A stretch of DNA of 64,000 nucleotides from the NCBI GenBank assembly GCA_963744115.1, contig CAVUSI010000001.1:186001-250000 (forward strand), written 5' to 3'. This document shows, piece after piece, positions 1-8,829 of the stretch. The DNA is from Chersky-267 sp963744115 (GTDB lineage: Bacteria; Chloroflexota; Limnocylindria; Limnocylindrales; CSP1-4). The position numbers were made by a program, and so were the translations under genes. Every line of letters starts with the position of its first letter. Position 1 is the stretch's first letter. The notes beneath the pieces are model-generated. The model was not told where the DNA came from and ran no database searches. It saw nothing but the letters and a program-made list of their open reading frames with translations.

Positions 1-120
1 GTCTGGCGGCTGCTGTCGCCGATGGTCGCGATGGAAGCCAAGGCCGGCCCGGCGCGCGAACTCCAGCGGCTCAAGACACAGGTCGAGGCGGCGCCGGTCA
101 TGACGCCGGCGATCTCATGA
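1..120 (+). CDS. C-terminal end of an SRPBCC-type protein (partial)
   Basis: Only the last 39 residues lie in the window, reading in frame from base 1 to a TGA at 118-120. The tail contains RLLSPMVAMEAK and ARELQRLKTQVEA, an amphipathic helix like the one that closes many SRPBCC/polyketide-cyclase-like proteins. Its stop codon overlaps the ATG of the next gene (ATGA at 117-120), so the two are probably co-translated. The family call is inference from a short fragment. Confidence 0.5.
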   Translation, partial: VWRLLSPMVAMEAKAGPARELQRLKTQVEAAPVMTPAIS

Positions 121-510
121 CGACGTTGAGCGTCTTCCCGATCAGCGCCCGGGCGGCCGCGACCGACCTCGGGCGAGCGCGCCGCTGGTACGAGGACCGA
201 CTCGGGCTCGTCCCTGAGCACGAGGACGCGGGGGGCGTCTGGTATCGCTTCGCCGGCGAGACCTGGCTGTACCTGTATGCGCACCCCGTCTGCAGGGACC
301 GCCAAGAACACGATCGCGGGCTGGGAGGTCAAGGACATCGAGTCCGTGATGGCCGATCTCCGCGATCGGGGCGTGGTCTTCGAGGAGTACGACCTCGGGG
401 ACGCCCAGATGGTCGACGGGCTGGCCGACTTCGGCGTCGCCAGGGCGGCCTGGTTCAAGGACAGCGAGGGGAACACGTACGAGTTGACGGAAGTCCGCCA
501 GGACCCTTGA
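117..510 (+). CDS. VOC (glyoxalase/bleomycin-resistance fold) protein, frameshifted
   Basis: The first half reads from ATG 117 with the opening typical of VOC proteins (DLGRARRWYEDRLGLVPE, then WYRFAGETWLYLYA). The second half lies one frame away from about 283 and continues as TPSAGTAKNTIAGWEV, ends with AAWFKDSEGNTYEL and stops at 510. Removing one C near 279-283 restores a continuous protein of about 130 residues, the usual length of a single VOC domain. These proteins often bind a metal and act on small molecules or antibiotics; no substrate can be named. It overlaps the upstream SRPBCC gene and precedes a MerR regulator, a common pairing. Confidence 0.75.
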
Positions 511-541
511 CATCCGAACCACTCCAAGGTTAGGTGACCGA

Positions 542-1006
542 ATGAGGATCGGCGAACTTGCGGAAGCCGTCGGCGTCTCGACCGATACGGTGCGCTTCTA
601 TGAGCGATCCGGGTGGCTCCCTCGAGCGAGCAGACGTGACAACGCGTACCGGGAGTACGGCCCTGCGGACGTCGAGCACCTGCGCCTGATCATCGACCTA
701 CGCCGCCTCGATCTCCCGCTCGAGGATGCCGCGCGGATCGCGGGCTGGTGCCATTCGGGCCACTGCGTAGACACGACTGCCAAGCTGCCCCGGATGATCG
801 AGGAACGGCGCCTGGAGATCGCCGACCGGATCGCGGGCCTCCAGGCGCTGGACGCCAGGCTCAGTGGTCTGCTCGGGCATCTGCGGCGACCGCAGCGTTC
901 GCTCGCCGTCGTTGCTGGTCCGTGCTGCTCGGCTGCCGACGCCGTCGTCGGTGCCGCAGAGGGCGGATGCTCGTGCTGTGCTCCGGAGCATGCGGTCACC
1001 AGCTAG
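542..1006 (+). CDS. MerR-family transcriptional regulator with Cys-rich tail
   Basis: A 154-residue protein starting MRIGELAEAVGVSTDTVRFY, the winged-helix DNA-binding start of MerR proteins, followed by YERSGWL and a central dimerisation helix (about 80-125). Cysteines occur at GWCHSGHC (about 75-82) and in the tail as GPCCSAADA and GGCSCCAPEH. Paired cysteines of this kind in MerR proteins usually bind a soft metal or sense thiol or redox state. The ligand is inference. The gene follows the VOC gene by 31 bases and ends before a strong hairpin. Confidence 0.85.
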   Translation: MRIGELAEAVGVSTDTVRFYERSGWLPRASRRDNAYREYGPADVEHLRLIIDLRRLDLPLEDAARIAGWCHSGHCVDTTAKLPRMIEERRLEIADRIAGLQALDARLSGLLGHLRRPQRSLAVVAGPCCSAADAVVGAAEGGCSCCAPEHAVTS

Positions 1007-1064
1007 ATCCCATGGCCTCGATCGCAGGTGGACGTTCGGGATCGACTCGGCGACCGACAAGCGA

Positions 1065-1097
1065 ACGGACGGCCCGACTCGCCGTCGGGCCGTCCGT
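1065..1097. terminator. Bidirectional intrinsic terminator hairpin
   Basis: A perfect 13-base inverted repeat (arms 1065-1077 and 1085-1097, seven-base loop) lies between the end of the MerR gene and the end of the convergent PhoX-like gene. It fits a shared terminator, although no long U-run follows on either side. Confidence 0.7.
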
Positions 1098-1125
1098 GAT
1101 CGTGACCGTCGATGGTCGGGTGTGA

Positions 1126-2685
1126 TCAGCGCGGGGTGATCTCCCAGGTCACGTTGTCGCCGTGCTGCTGGGTCCAGAAGATGCGCCACGGGAGACCGCG
1201 GCCATCGTTGTGGAGACCCTCGGGTGCGGCCCTGCCGATGAGCCCGTGGATCGACGGGTCGCCGTTCGAGACGTGGAACCCGGTGATCTCGTTGTCGCCC
1301 TCGTTCTGGAAGCCCGGCGTGCCGCTGAGGGCGGAGTCGATGGTCGCCGAAGCGTCGCGTCCCTCCGCGATGATCCGGGTGGGCGTCTGCGGGCCGTGGA
1401 CACGGACGTCGAACAGATAGGCCGAATCCGAGGGCGTTCCGCTGGGTGTGGAGCCCGTCTCCAGCGTCTTCGACGAAGACGACCCCGTCCTTCGTCAGGA
1501 ACGCCGTGTTGTCCAGGCCGGTATGGGCCTGATCGCCCGACGTAGAACGGGGTCAGGCGACCGTGGTTCGAGCGTGGATCCGTCTGGACGAGGCGGAGGA
1601 TGGCGCCCCATCCGCCGTAGGAGGCGTTCGCCGCCGAGTCGGCGTTGGTGTCCCCGGTCTCGTCGAAGAAGAACTCCTTGAACCCGGAGGCGGGTCGGAA
1701 CTGGCCGTTCTCTGGACGCTTGAGAGGCGTCCCGCCGGCGGCCTTGGCGAGCGCATTGGCGTCGAAGGCGGTCGTCCCGTCGGTGGCCGTGTCGTGGATC
1801 TTGATCCAGTTCGTGGTGAACCAGTTGCCGTACGTGTGCAGGTCCTTCATCCCCTGCGACAGAATGTCCGCGTCGATGGCCGCTTGCGTGGTGCCACCGA
1901 ACACGATCGGCTTATGGTCGAGGCCCACGACCTGCAGGACCTGGAGGACGCCGCCGGCCGTGAGATCCCACCGGTTCTTCGGCACGAACCGATAAACGAA
2001 GCTGTTGGGTTGCTTGGCCTGCGCGAGGGTCCCCGCGCCTGCCTTGCCGCCGACGTCCTCGACGATCCAGATCTCGCCGGCCGAGTCGACCTGCATGCCC
2101 TTCGTAGCCGGCCTGTCCCACGAGCCCGCTGAGCGGCACGACCCTCGATGGGAAGTCCGGGGTGGCCTGCCAGATGCCGCCGGCGTTGCCGAGCTCGGCT
2201 GAGAAGAGCAGCTTCTTCGTGAACGGATCCCAGACCGAGCCATCGAAGACCGGCAGCGGCTGCCCGTTGACGTCCTGGCTCGCCAGGAGGGTGACCCGGT
2301 GCGCCGGGTCGGCATCGAGGTTGACCCGGGTGATGTAGCCGGCACCGGTCTCATGACCCTGGTACAGGAAGTGCGTCCCATAGCCGTAGGACGGGTCGGC
2401 GCCGTGCTGCTTGGCGAGCACGAGGTAGGTGTTCTTGTCGGGTTCGGTCTTGGACGCCTCGGTGGTCGTTCCGGGCAAGGGGATCATCGGCCCGTCGGCC
2501 AGGTAGCCGTAGTATCCGAACTTGCCCGATGGGTTTTCGAGGGGCGAGCTTCCCTGCGCGACGATGCTCTCGGTGAGCTGGGGTGAGAGCCCGTTCGGCG
2601 CCGCGATCCCAGGAGTCTTCGGATTCGTGTTGCCCTCCGAACCAGCGGTCGATCGCGACTCATCCGATCGAGGCCGCGAGCCCAT
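1126..2685 (-). CDS. PhoX-like phosphatase (DUF839), three frameshifts
   Basis: Three reading frames join into one protein. The first contains GKFGYYGYLADGPMIPLPG, GTHFLYQGHETGAGYITR and GGIWQATPDFPSRV. The second has MQVDSAGEIWIVEDVGG. The third ends near HGDNVTWEITPR with a stop at 1126-1128. The junctions are near 2102, 1541 and 1429, and each is repaired by deleting one G/C. PhoX-type proteins are usually exported, Ca/Fe-dependent phosphomonoesterases that release phosphate from organic esters. The true start is unsure: ATG 2685 is used, but the frame is open further upstream and no clean Tat signal is visible. It faces the MerR gene and is divergent from a PPK2 gene, which suggests a phosphate theme. 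Confidence 0.7.
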
Positions 2686-3072
2686 GCTCGCCCGGCGAGA
2701 TGAACCCGGCGTTTCTGCCGTGCTAGCGACTGCCCTCACGACGTGAGCGAACAGGCCATCGCACCTATCGGTCGGTCGTTGTCGCGACCGACCCACGAGC
2801 AGGAGCGCATGGCAGCCCGCTCCAGTCATCGCGACGGCGGCGCGCGAAGTGCCTACGCTGTGCGCTGCGGGGTTTCTCTCGCCGAGGTCTCGGCGGCCGA
2901 TCGGCCGTTCCCGAAGCCACGGGCGTCGCCGAGTCGCTCTCGACGACCCCGGTCCGCGCAGCCAGGAAAGGGTCAGATCCGTGGCCAAGAAGAAGGGCAG
3001 GAGCGCCAGACGAGCGAGGCGCGATCGGACGCGACGGCCACCCCGTCAGCGGAGTCCCAGACCGAGTCGAAG

Positions 3073-3840
3073 ATGAAGACCAAGGAGTACGAGCTCGAGA
3101 TGCGCCGTCTCCACGGCGAGCTCGTGGCGATGCAGGAGTGGGTGAAGGCGACCGGCGCCAAGATCTGCATCGTGTTCGAAGGACGAGACACCGCCGGGAA
3201 GGGAGGCACGATCAAGCGGATCACGGAGCGGGTCAGCCCACGCGTGTTCAAGATCGTGGCCCTGTCGGCGCCGACCGATCGCGAGCGATCACAGATGTAC
3301 GTCCAGCGCTACGTGCCGCATTTCCCGGCCGCGGGCGAGGTCGTGATCTTCGACCGGAGCTGGTACAACCGCGCCGGCGTCGAGCCGGTGATGGGCTTTT
3401 GCACGCCCGAGGTGAGCAAGAAGTTCCTCGAGCAGGTGCCGGCCTTCGAAAAGGCGATGGTCGACAACGGGATCATCCTGCTCAAGTATTGGCTCGAGGT
3501 CGGCCCCGATGAGCAGACCCGCCGCCTCGAGGGGCGGATCAACGACCCGCGCAAGATCTGGAAGCTGAGCGACATGGACCTCAAGTCGTACGGCCGCTGG
3601 GACGACTACTCGCGGGCCCGGGACGCCATGTTCGAGGCGACCGATACGCCGTGGGCACCCTGGTACATCGCCCGCACGGACGACAAGAAGCGGGGACGGC
3701 TGAACATCATCAGCCACCTGCTGAGCCAGGTGCCCTACGAGCCGCTCGAGCATCGGGACATCAAGCTCCCGAAGCGCAAGGTGACTGCCGAGTCCGCCGG
3801 GCAGGACCTGCCGCTGAAGTACATCCCCACGCCGTTCTGA
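3073..3840 (+). CDS. ppk2: PPK2-family polyphosphate kinase (first copy)
   Basis: The core shows Walker A FEGRDTAGKGG, DRSWYNRAGVE (Walker B/lid region), KYWLEV and WKLSDMDLKS, all typical of PPK2. These enzymes move phosphate between polyphosphate and nucleotides; the single-domain types mostly make NDP or NTP from polyphosphate. From MKTKEYELEMRRL the protein has 255 residues, close to the family length. A GTG at 2981 with a GGAAAGG site upstream begins a basic stretch VAKKKGRSARRA in another frame, resembling the Lys-rich start of many PPK2 proteins. The true gene may therefore begin at 2981 with one lost frame before 3073. A second PPK2 lies at 46907-47776. Confidence 0.92.
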   Translation: MKTKEYELEMRRLHGELVAMQEWVKATGAKICIVFEGRDTAGKGGTIKRITERVSPRVFKIVALSAPTDRERSQMYVQRYVPHFPAAGEVVIFDRSWYNRAGVEPVMGFCTPEVSKKFLEQVPAFEKAMVDNGIILLKYWLEVGPDEQTRRLEGRINDPRKIWKLSDMDLKSYGRWDDYSRARDAMFEATDTPWAPWYIARTDDKKRGRLNIISHLLSQVPYEPLEHRDIKLPKRKVTAESAGQDLPLKYIPTPF

Positions 3841-3888
3841 GGCGCGCGACTCGCGCGAACGCGGACCGCGAGCCGGAACGTCGGGTCA

Positions 3889-3930
3889 GTCCGTGACTTG
3901 AGGGCCCTCCCTCGCGGCGGCCCTACGGAC
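3889..3930. terminator. Possible shared terminator between convergent genes
   Basis: Nested inverted repeats: outer arms GTCCGT (3889-3894) and ACGGAC (3925-3930), inner arms AGGGCC (3901-3906) and GGCCCT (3919-3924). It lies between the ends of the PPK2 gene and the convergent membrane-protein gene. There is no U-run. Confidence 0.4.
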
Positions 3931-3935
3931 GGTGT

Positions 3936-4574
3936 TCAGCCGTAGCGATACGAGGAGCGCTGGAGCTCGTAGCTGTCGGGGCCGAAGGCCGTCGTCATCG
4001 TCTGGACGACGATCCCGACGCCGGCGAGCACGACGAACACGATCAGGTAGAACCAGCTGTCCTTGATCAACGCGCCGACCACCGTCCAATGGATCGAGTC
4101 GTCGGGCATCTTGCCGATCAGGATGAACCAGCCGGCCAGGATGGTGGCGGCACCGCCGAGGCTGGTCAGCAGGACGACCAGGTACTTGGGGACGTTGAGG
4201 ATCAGGACCGCGCCGGCGACGACGACCGCGCAGACCAGCCCGATGACGAACGCGACCGCGCCGTATTCGTTCCCGATGAGGCCCCACGCGCCGGCACCGA
4301 TCGCGTACCCGACGGCACCGGCCATCACTGCGACGGCGACGTAGAAGTAGAGGTAGGCGAAGACGGCGAAGGCGACCGCCACCACCAGGCCGACGACCCA
4401 GCTCGTCACGGTGGCGAAGGTGCCGTCGCCGAAGAGCGCGCTGATCGCGTCGGTCCCGACGTTGAAGCCGACGACGAATCCCCAGATCGGGAGCAGGATC
4501 AGGAAGAACCGCCACCCGCCGAGACAGAACGCGGCGCCGATCAGCAGCGCCAGGATCGCGATGATGAACTGCAT
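3936..4574 (-). CDS. Multi-pass membrane protein (TM7S3/TM198-like, DUF4203 type)
   Basis: A 212-residue, almost entirely hydrophobic protein with about seven predicted membrane segments, beginning MQFIIAILALLIGAAFCLGG. Gly- and Ala-rich helices such as AVAVMAGAVGYAIGAGAWG resemble the TM198/DUF4203 group, whose function is unknown. Start ATG 4574 has a GAGAGAGGA site just upstream. The last residues, ELQRSSYRYG, form a short polar tail. There is no enzymatic motif. The family assignment is tentative. Confidence 0.7.
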   Translation of the reverse strand: MQFIIAILALLIGAAFCLGGWRFFLILLPIWGFVVGFNVGTDAISALFGDGTFATVTSWVVGLVVAVAFAVFAYLYFYVAVAVMAGAVGYAIGAGAWGLIGNEYGAVAFVIGLVCAVVVAGAVLILNVPKYLVVLLTSLGGAATILAGWFILIGKMPDDSIHWTVVGALIKDSWFYLIVFVVLAGVGIVVQTMTTAFGPDSYELQRSSYRYG

Positions 4575-4725
4575 GTGGTCCTCTCTCCATCTCGCCGCCG
4601 CCGATCGACGTCTACACCGTCGGGCGACACCCGGATACTAGGTCCTGCCGTCAACGCTGGTAAGGCCCTCGTGCGGGCGCGACTCTCTCGAGGCCCCCGC
4701 CCAATGCCGTCCCGGCGGTTCGGCG

Positions 4726-5304
4726 TCACCCCCGCGCGCGTTCGTTGCGAGCGGCCGACTCCGCGGTGGCTGCGATCCGCGCGGCACGAGTCTCCGGACG
4801 CTGCGCGACTGCGATCCAGGCGAGGAGCATCTTTCGCGCAGACGGTGGGAACGCGGCGAAGTTGGCCGCAGCCGGCGGCCGAGCATCGAGCGCGGTGGAC
4901 AGGTCCGCGGGCACTTCCAGGCGCTCGGGGCCGTCCAGGACCTCCCACGATCCGTTCGCCTTGGCGCGTTCGATCGCGGCGAGGCCCGCCGGGGCCATCC
5001 TGCCGTCGGCGATCAGCCGCTCGACACGCGCTTTGTTGGTCGCAGCCCACGCGCTGCGCACCTTGCGCGGCGCGAAGTAGAGCTTGCCCCGCTCGTCGTC
5101 GACTCGACCACCGGTGCTGTCGACCCAGCCGAAGCACAGGGCTTCCTCGACGGCCACCTCGTAGTCCAGGCCGACCCGGCCGGAACGCGGTCGCCAGGTC
5201 ACCAGCCAGGCACCGCCCGAAGTCGCGTGATTCGCCTCCAGCCATGCGCGCCACGTGGCACGATCGTCGGCGTGGACGTGCGGGGCATCGTCGAGGGCTG
5301 ACAC
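4726..5304 (-). CDS. YdeI/OmdA-type protein
   Basis: A 192-residue protein with the YdeI/OmpD-associated pattern: RATWRAWLEANHATSGGAWL, then VAVEEALCFGWVDS, KLYFAPRK and SAWAATNKARVERL, ending with a helical region around FAAFPPSARKMLLAWI. Members are small cytosolic proteins, some linked to bacteriocin or antimicrobial-peptide tolerance; the biochemical role is unknown. It starts at a GTG (5304). It stands alone between a membrane protein and a flavodoxin gene on the same strand. Confidence 0.85.
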   Translation of the reverse strand: MSALDDAPHVHADDRATWRAWLEANHATSGGAWLVTWRPRSGRVGLDYEVAVEEALCFGWVDSTGGRVDDERGKLYFAPRKVRSAWAATNKARVERLIADGRMAPAGLAAIERAKANGSWEVLDGPERLEVPADLSTALDARPPAAANFAAFPPSARKMLLAWIAVAQRPETRAARIAATAESAARNERARG

Positions 5305-5406
5305 GTCCCCGAGTCTAGCCGCGTCGGGTCAGCGCGGACGCGCCGCCGCTCGCCGTGCCGGTTGCGGCCCCTGGGGCCGCGCGCCTTCGTCGCGGTCCGG
5401 TCCGGC

Positions 5407-5940
5407 TCAGCTGGTCGGGACGAGATCGGTGGCGAGTCGAGCCCCCCACTGCGAGGCGCGTTCCGCCTCGCCGGCGACGAGCTTGCTCTGCTTGTCGACG
5501 AGGAAGCTCTCCGGCTTGGCGACGAGCTTGAAGCCGAGATGGCGGAGTCCGCTGGCGATGCCGCCCGAGGCTCGGCCGGTGAGGAGCGCCGGGCCGTCGA
5601 CCCGGGTGTCGAACGCGGCTCCGCGCTTGTGATCGACCTTGCCGAGCGCGCCGAGCCAATCCCGGACGCCCGGGCCCTCGGCGTCCGGGTCGAGGGTCAG
5701 CTCGCTTCCGGGTTGGGCGGCACGTTCGATCGCGTTCTTGCGGGTCGACGCGCGCGTCAGGCCGTGAACGTGGGTCGGCGCACCGACGACCACGAGGTCG
5801 GCCCACGCCACCACGTCGTCCGTGGCTTCGTGGACGGGCACGACCCGGACCTCGCCCAGCGACCGAAGGCCACCGGCGATCCCTTCGGCGACCGCATGGG
5901 TGTTGCCGTACATGGATTCGTAGACGATCAGCGCGTGCAT
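5407..5940 (-). CDS. Flavodoxin-domain protein
   Basis: From ATG 5940, with a strong AGGAGG site, the protein begins MHALIVYESMYGNTHAVAEG, the FMN phosphate-binding loop of flavodoxins. VVVGAPTHVHGLTRA follows at the isoalloxazine-binding loop. Total length is 177 residues, normal for a flavodoxin or flavodoxin-like oxidoreductase. It carries electrons or acts as an FMN-dependent reductase in the cytosol. The C-terminal half (GGIASGLRHLGFKLVAKPES) matches the usual last strand and helix. The partner is unknown; a Ni-CODH operon lies 28 kb away with no obvious link. Confidence 0.88.
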   Translation of the reverse strand: MHALIVYESMYGNTHAVAEGIAGGLRSLGEVRVVPVHEATDDVVAWADLVVVGAPTHVHGLTRASTRKNAIERAAQPGSELTLDPDAEGPGVRDWLGALGKVDHKRGAAFDTRVDGPALLTGRASGGIASGLRHLGFKLVAKPESFLVDKQSKLVAGEAERASQWGARLATDLVPTS

Positions 5941-6025
5941 CGATCCGGTCCTCCTGTGGCTTGCCGCACCAGCGTGCCGCGCCCATCGGACGGCCGACAG
6001 GGCCGAACGTCCCGAATGAGACCCG

Positions 6026-7039
6026 CTAGATCCAGCGCCGGATCCGTGCGTACACGAGGACCAGGACCGCGAGGATACCGATCGCAACGACCACGAACCA
6101 GAAGCTGAGCGGGTCGTCCTTCGGGAGCGGAACGACGACGTTCATCCCGAGCAAGCCGGCGATCAGGGACCCCGGCAGCAGGAGAACGGTAGCTAAGGCG
6201 AGGATCTTCATCGTCTCGTTAGTGCGCTGGGCGGTTCGGGTCATGAACACGTCGAACGACCCGAGAAGCAGGTCGCGGCTCTCCTCGACCGTGCGCAGCG
6301 CGCCTTCGAAGCGGTCGGCGACCGCCTTGAACCCTTCCGCGTCGCGGAGCGTCGTGGCCTCGCTGAAATCGGCCGCGCCGAACGCGGCGAACACCTCGCG
6401 CTGGTCGCTCAGTACGCGTCGCAGGCGGGCGATCCGACGTCGAAGCGCGACCAGATCGTTCAGGACATCCTCCTGAGGGTCTGGGCTCAGAGCCTGGCCA
6501 TCCAGCTTGTCGACCGCCTCCTCGATCGAGTCCACCGCCCGGAAGTAGCTCGTCACCCCTGCGTCGACGACCGACCGAACGAAGGCCGCGGCGTCGATCG
6601 CACCGACGGTGGTGTCCGACTCGATCCGCTCGTCGAGCTTCCGGACCAGGTCCACCGGTTCGAGATGACTCGACAGCACGACATCGTCCGCGGCGAGCAG
6701 GTCGAGCCATCGGGGACTCGCACTCGGATCGTGATCGGCCGCCGTCGCGATCCGGATGTGGAAGTACGGCCCGTGCAGGGCGATGTAGGGGCCGGTCGCC
6801 GGCCGCGCGAGCGCGTCGCGGGTGGCGTCCGTGAGGTGCATCCGGCGGGCGATCGTCTTGGCGCGATCGGGATCGAGCGCGCCCTCGACGTCGATCCATA
6901 GGAGCTGGCGATCGGTCAGCCGACGACGGAGGGCCGTCGCAAGCTCAAGTTCGCGATCGGTCTTGTCGGCGTCGAACAGACGAACGCTGATCTTCGCGTC
7001 GGCGGGCTTCCGACTGGTCTTCGACGGATCCGTGGCCAT
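6026..7039 (-). CDS. corA: CorA-family Mg2+/divalent cation channel
   Basis: A 337-residue protein with a long cytosolic N-terminal part and coiled-coil stalk (residues about 180-275), then two membrane helices. The first helix ends in LLGMNV, containing the GMN signature that forms the selectivity filter of CorA. The protein ends with a short basic tail, YARIRRWI. CorA pentamers conduct Mg2+, or sometimes Co2+ or Ni2+, across the inner membrane. Start ATG 7039 (MATDPSKTSR) is chosen because the open frame upstream is not CorA-like. A hairpin sits in the leader at 7072-7100. Confidence 0.92.
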   Translation of the reverse strand: MATDPSKTSRKPADAKISVRLFDADKTDRELELATALRRRLTDRQLLWIDVEGALDPDRAKTIARRMHLTDATRDALARPATGPYIALHGPYFHIRIATAADHDPSASPRWLDLLAADDVVLSSHLEPVDLVRKLDERIESDTTVGAIDAAAFVRSVVDAGVTSYFRAVDSIEEAVDKLDGQALSPDPQEDVLNDLVALRRRIARLRRVLSDQREVFAAFGAADFSEATTLRDAEGFKAVADRFEGALRTVEESRDLLLGSFDVFMTRTAQRTNETMKILALATVLLLPGSLIAGLLGMNVVVPLPKDDPLSFWFVVVAIGILAVLVLVYARIRRWI

Positions 7040-7071
7040 GGTCGGCTGCTCGCAGCTCCGGGGGATGAGGG

Positions 7072-7100
7072 GGTCCGGGCTCGAGGGAGAAGCCCGGACC
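7072..7100 (-). promoter_or_regulatory. Hairpin in the corA leader
   Basis: A perfect 10-base inverted repeat (arms 7072-7081 and 7091-7100, nine-base loop) lies 33 bases upstream of the corA start, with a C-rich stretch after it on the minus strand. No upstream minus-strand gene lies close enough to need a terminator here, so it may act as a leader structure or attenuator. Function is inference. The rest of 7101-7304 shows no convincing gene. Confidence 0.4.
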
Positions 7101-7304
7101 CAGGTCAACGCTCTCGATGTGGGCCTCGAGGGCCGTCGCCACCGTGAACGCTAGAGGTCCGGGCGACCGCCGTCGCGATCGCAGGGCGGTCATCTGTTGC
7201 ATCGGCGTGACAGAATCGCCTACGGCGCACGCCTTGACGATCCAGTCGAGGCGGGGAGCCGCGGCCCGGACACCCGGGCGATCGTCGCGATCCCGGATAC
7301 GGCA

Positions 7305-7328
7305 ACAGCCCGGGGGCACCCGGGCTGT
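7305..7328 (-). terminator. Intrinsic terminator after the GlsB-like gene
   Basis: A perfect 10-base stem (7305-7314 with 7319-7328) and four-base loop directly follow the stop of the minus-strand GlsB-type gene at 7353. Confidence 0.65.
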
Positions 7329-7352
7329 CACCGTTGCGAGGGGCGACCGAGG

Positions 7353-7637
7353 TCAGACTCGGCCGCTGCCGACCCGGCGGGACCCAGTCAGCATCCCGAC
7401 GACCACGACCACGATGATCGCGCCGATCACCGAGATCACGATCGTGCTCAGGTCGATCGGACCCTGGATCGGGTCCTTGACGTTGAACAGGACTCCGGCG
7501 AGGAAGCCCCCGACGAGAGCACCGACGATGCCGAGCGCGATGTGGCCGATGATGCCGAGGCCCTCGTCACCCTTGACGAGGAACCCGGCCAGGTAGCCGG
7601 CGATCGCGCCCAGCACGACCCATGCGATGAGATTCAT
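7353..7637 (-). CDS. GlsB/YeaQ/YmgE-type small membrane protein
   Basis: A 94-residue protein beginning MNLIAWVVLGAIAGYLAGFL, followed by GHIALGIVGALVGGFLAG and a last helix VISVIGAIIVVVVVGML. The Gly-rich three-helix pattern is characteristic of the transglycosylase-associated/GlsB family, small membrane proteins often induced by stress. Start ATG 7637 follows a GGAGGG site. The molecular role is unknown. Confidence 0.88.
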   Translation of the reverse strand: MNLIAWVVLGAIAGYLAGFLVKGDEGLGIIGHIALGIVGALVGGFLAGVLFNVKDPIQGPIDLSTIVISVIGAIIVVVVVGMLTGSRRVGSGRV

Positions 7638-7756
7638 TGCGTAACCCTCCGTCCTTTCCCAGATGGGATGGTGCTGGAAGCCTGCAGGCACGGCCGTTGC
7701 GCGCGTCGACGGCGCGCGACGGGAGTCGTTGCGAACGCATGTCGAACGGGCTCGAT

Positions 7757-7930
7757 TCAGCGATCGCGCGGCCGCTGCGCCTTGGTTTCACCGGCTTCGC
7801 TGCGCTGCTTGTTGACGGTCCGGGCAGCGATCTCCTCGGCGCGATCCTCCGACCGTCCCTGCTCGCGCTCGCTGTCCTTGATGTGCTCGTACTGCCGTTC
7901 GCGTTTCGCGGACCAGGTCTTCTGGGGCAT
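7757..7930 (-). CDS. Small charged protein (57 aa)
   Basis: MPQKTWSAKRERQYEHIKDS opens a very hydrophilic protein that continues with EEIAARTVNKQRSEAGET. This pattern occurs widely in Actinobacteria and Chloroflexota and is often labelled plasmid stabilisation protein without proof. A good GGAGGTG site precedes ATG 7930. It is probably helical, and its function is unknown. Confidence 0.72.
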   Translation of the reverse strand: MPQKTWSAKRERQYEHIKDSEREQGRSEDRAEEIAARTVNKQRSEAGETKAQRPRDR

Positions 7931-8097
7931 GCGAACACCTCCTTCGCGCTCGAGCCTACGAAGTCGGGCGTGCACGGGCATGTGCGTCGCGCCGTCGGGC
8001 GTTGCATCGACCCGACTGCTCACGCTTGTCATCCCGGCGCAACGAAATCGCGATCGACGACGGCGGCCCGGAGAGCCCGCGGGCGGAGACTCGAGCG

Positions 8098-8826
8098 ATG
8101 GCATCCGATCTAAGCCCGGTCGCGTCGTGGCCACGGCGGTTGTGGACCGAGGCATTCGGCACGTTCGCGCTGGTGTTCGTCGCCGCAGGGGCGGACACGA
8201 TGGCCCTGGTGAGCGACGGCGCCGTGTCGGTGGCGGCTCGTGCCGTGGCTCCGGCGTTGGTCGTGGCGGCCATGATCTACGCGGTCGGTGACGTCTCAGG
8301 CGCCCACTTCAACCCGGTCGTCAGCCTCGCCTTCACCCTGAAACGACTGTTCCCTGCCCGGCGGCTCGCTCCGTACTGGCTGGCCCAGCTCACCGGCGCG
8401 ATCGTGGCTGCCCTGGTCCTGCGGATGTTGTTCGGCGATGCCGTCGCTGCCGGGGTCAGCACGCCCAAGGTCGAACCGGCCATCGCCGTCGCGCTCGAAG
8501 CGATCCTGACCGTGCTGCTGGTCACGGTCGTCCTGGGGACCGCCGACCGTGCACGGGTCGTCGGACCGAACGCCGCCATCGCGGTCGGAGCGACGATCGC
8601 GATGTGCGGCCTGATCGCGCTCCCCATCGACGGCGCATCGATGAACCCCGCCCGATCGCTCGGCCCGGCGATCGTGACGGGCCGGCTCGGCGGCATCTGG
8701 ATCTACCTGGTGGGACCGACGCTCGGAGCCGCCCTGGCCGTCATTGTGATCGAGCTGGTGCACGGGCATTCCCGCGACGGGTCCGAGTCCAGACGAGCCG
8801 CCCAGGGGGAACCCGGCACGGAGTGA
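8098..8826 (+). CDS. MIP-family aquaporin or glycerol channel
   Basis: A 242-residue membrane protein with six helices and two re-entrant loops. The first loop reads SGAHFNPVVS and the second GASMNPARSLGPA. The second NPA box is canonical; in the first, Ala is replaced by Val (NPV), a known variation in the family. The Arg after the second NPA, part of the selectivity filter, is present. It would conduct water or small neutral solutes. Start ATG 8098 (MASDLSPVASW) is preferred over upstream in-frame codons because membrane sequence begins soon after it. Confidence 0.9.
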   Translation: MASDLSPVASWPRRLWTEAFGTFALVFVAAGADTMALVSDGAVSVAARAVAPALVVAAMIYAVGDVSGAHFNPVVSLAFTLKRLFPARRLAPYWLAQLTGAIVAALVLRMLFGDAVAAGVSTPKVEPAIAVALEAILTVLLVTVVLGTADRARVVGPNAAIAVGATIAMCGLIALPIDGASMNPARSLGPAIVTGRLGGIWIYLVGPTLGAALAVIVIELVHGHSRDGSESRRAAQGEPGTE

Positions 8827-8829
8827 GCG

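Noticed and set aside
4089..5318. Long plus-strand reading frame rich in Asp, Arg and Glu
   Set aside because: It is antisense to the membrane-protein and YdeI genes and has the Arg/Asp-rich composition of shadow frames in GC-rich DNA.
7101..7304. Small protein genes between corA and the GlsB-type gene
   Set aside because: The frames there lack ribosome sites and recognisable composition; the stretch seems non-coding.
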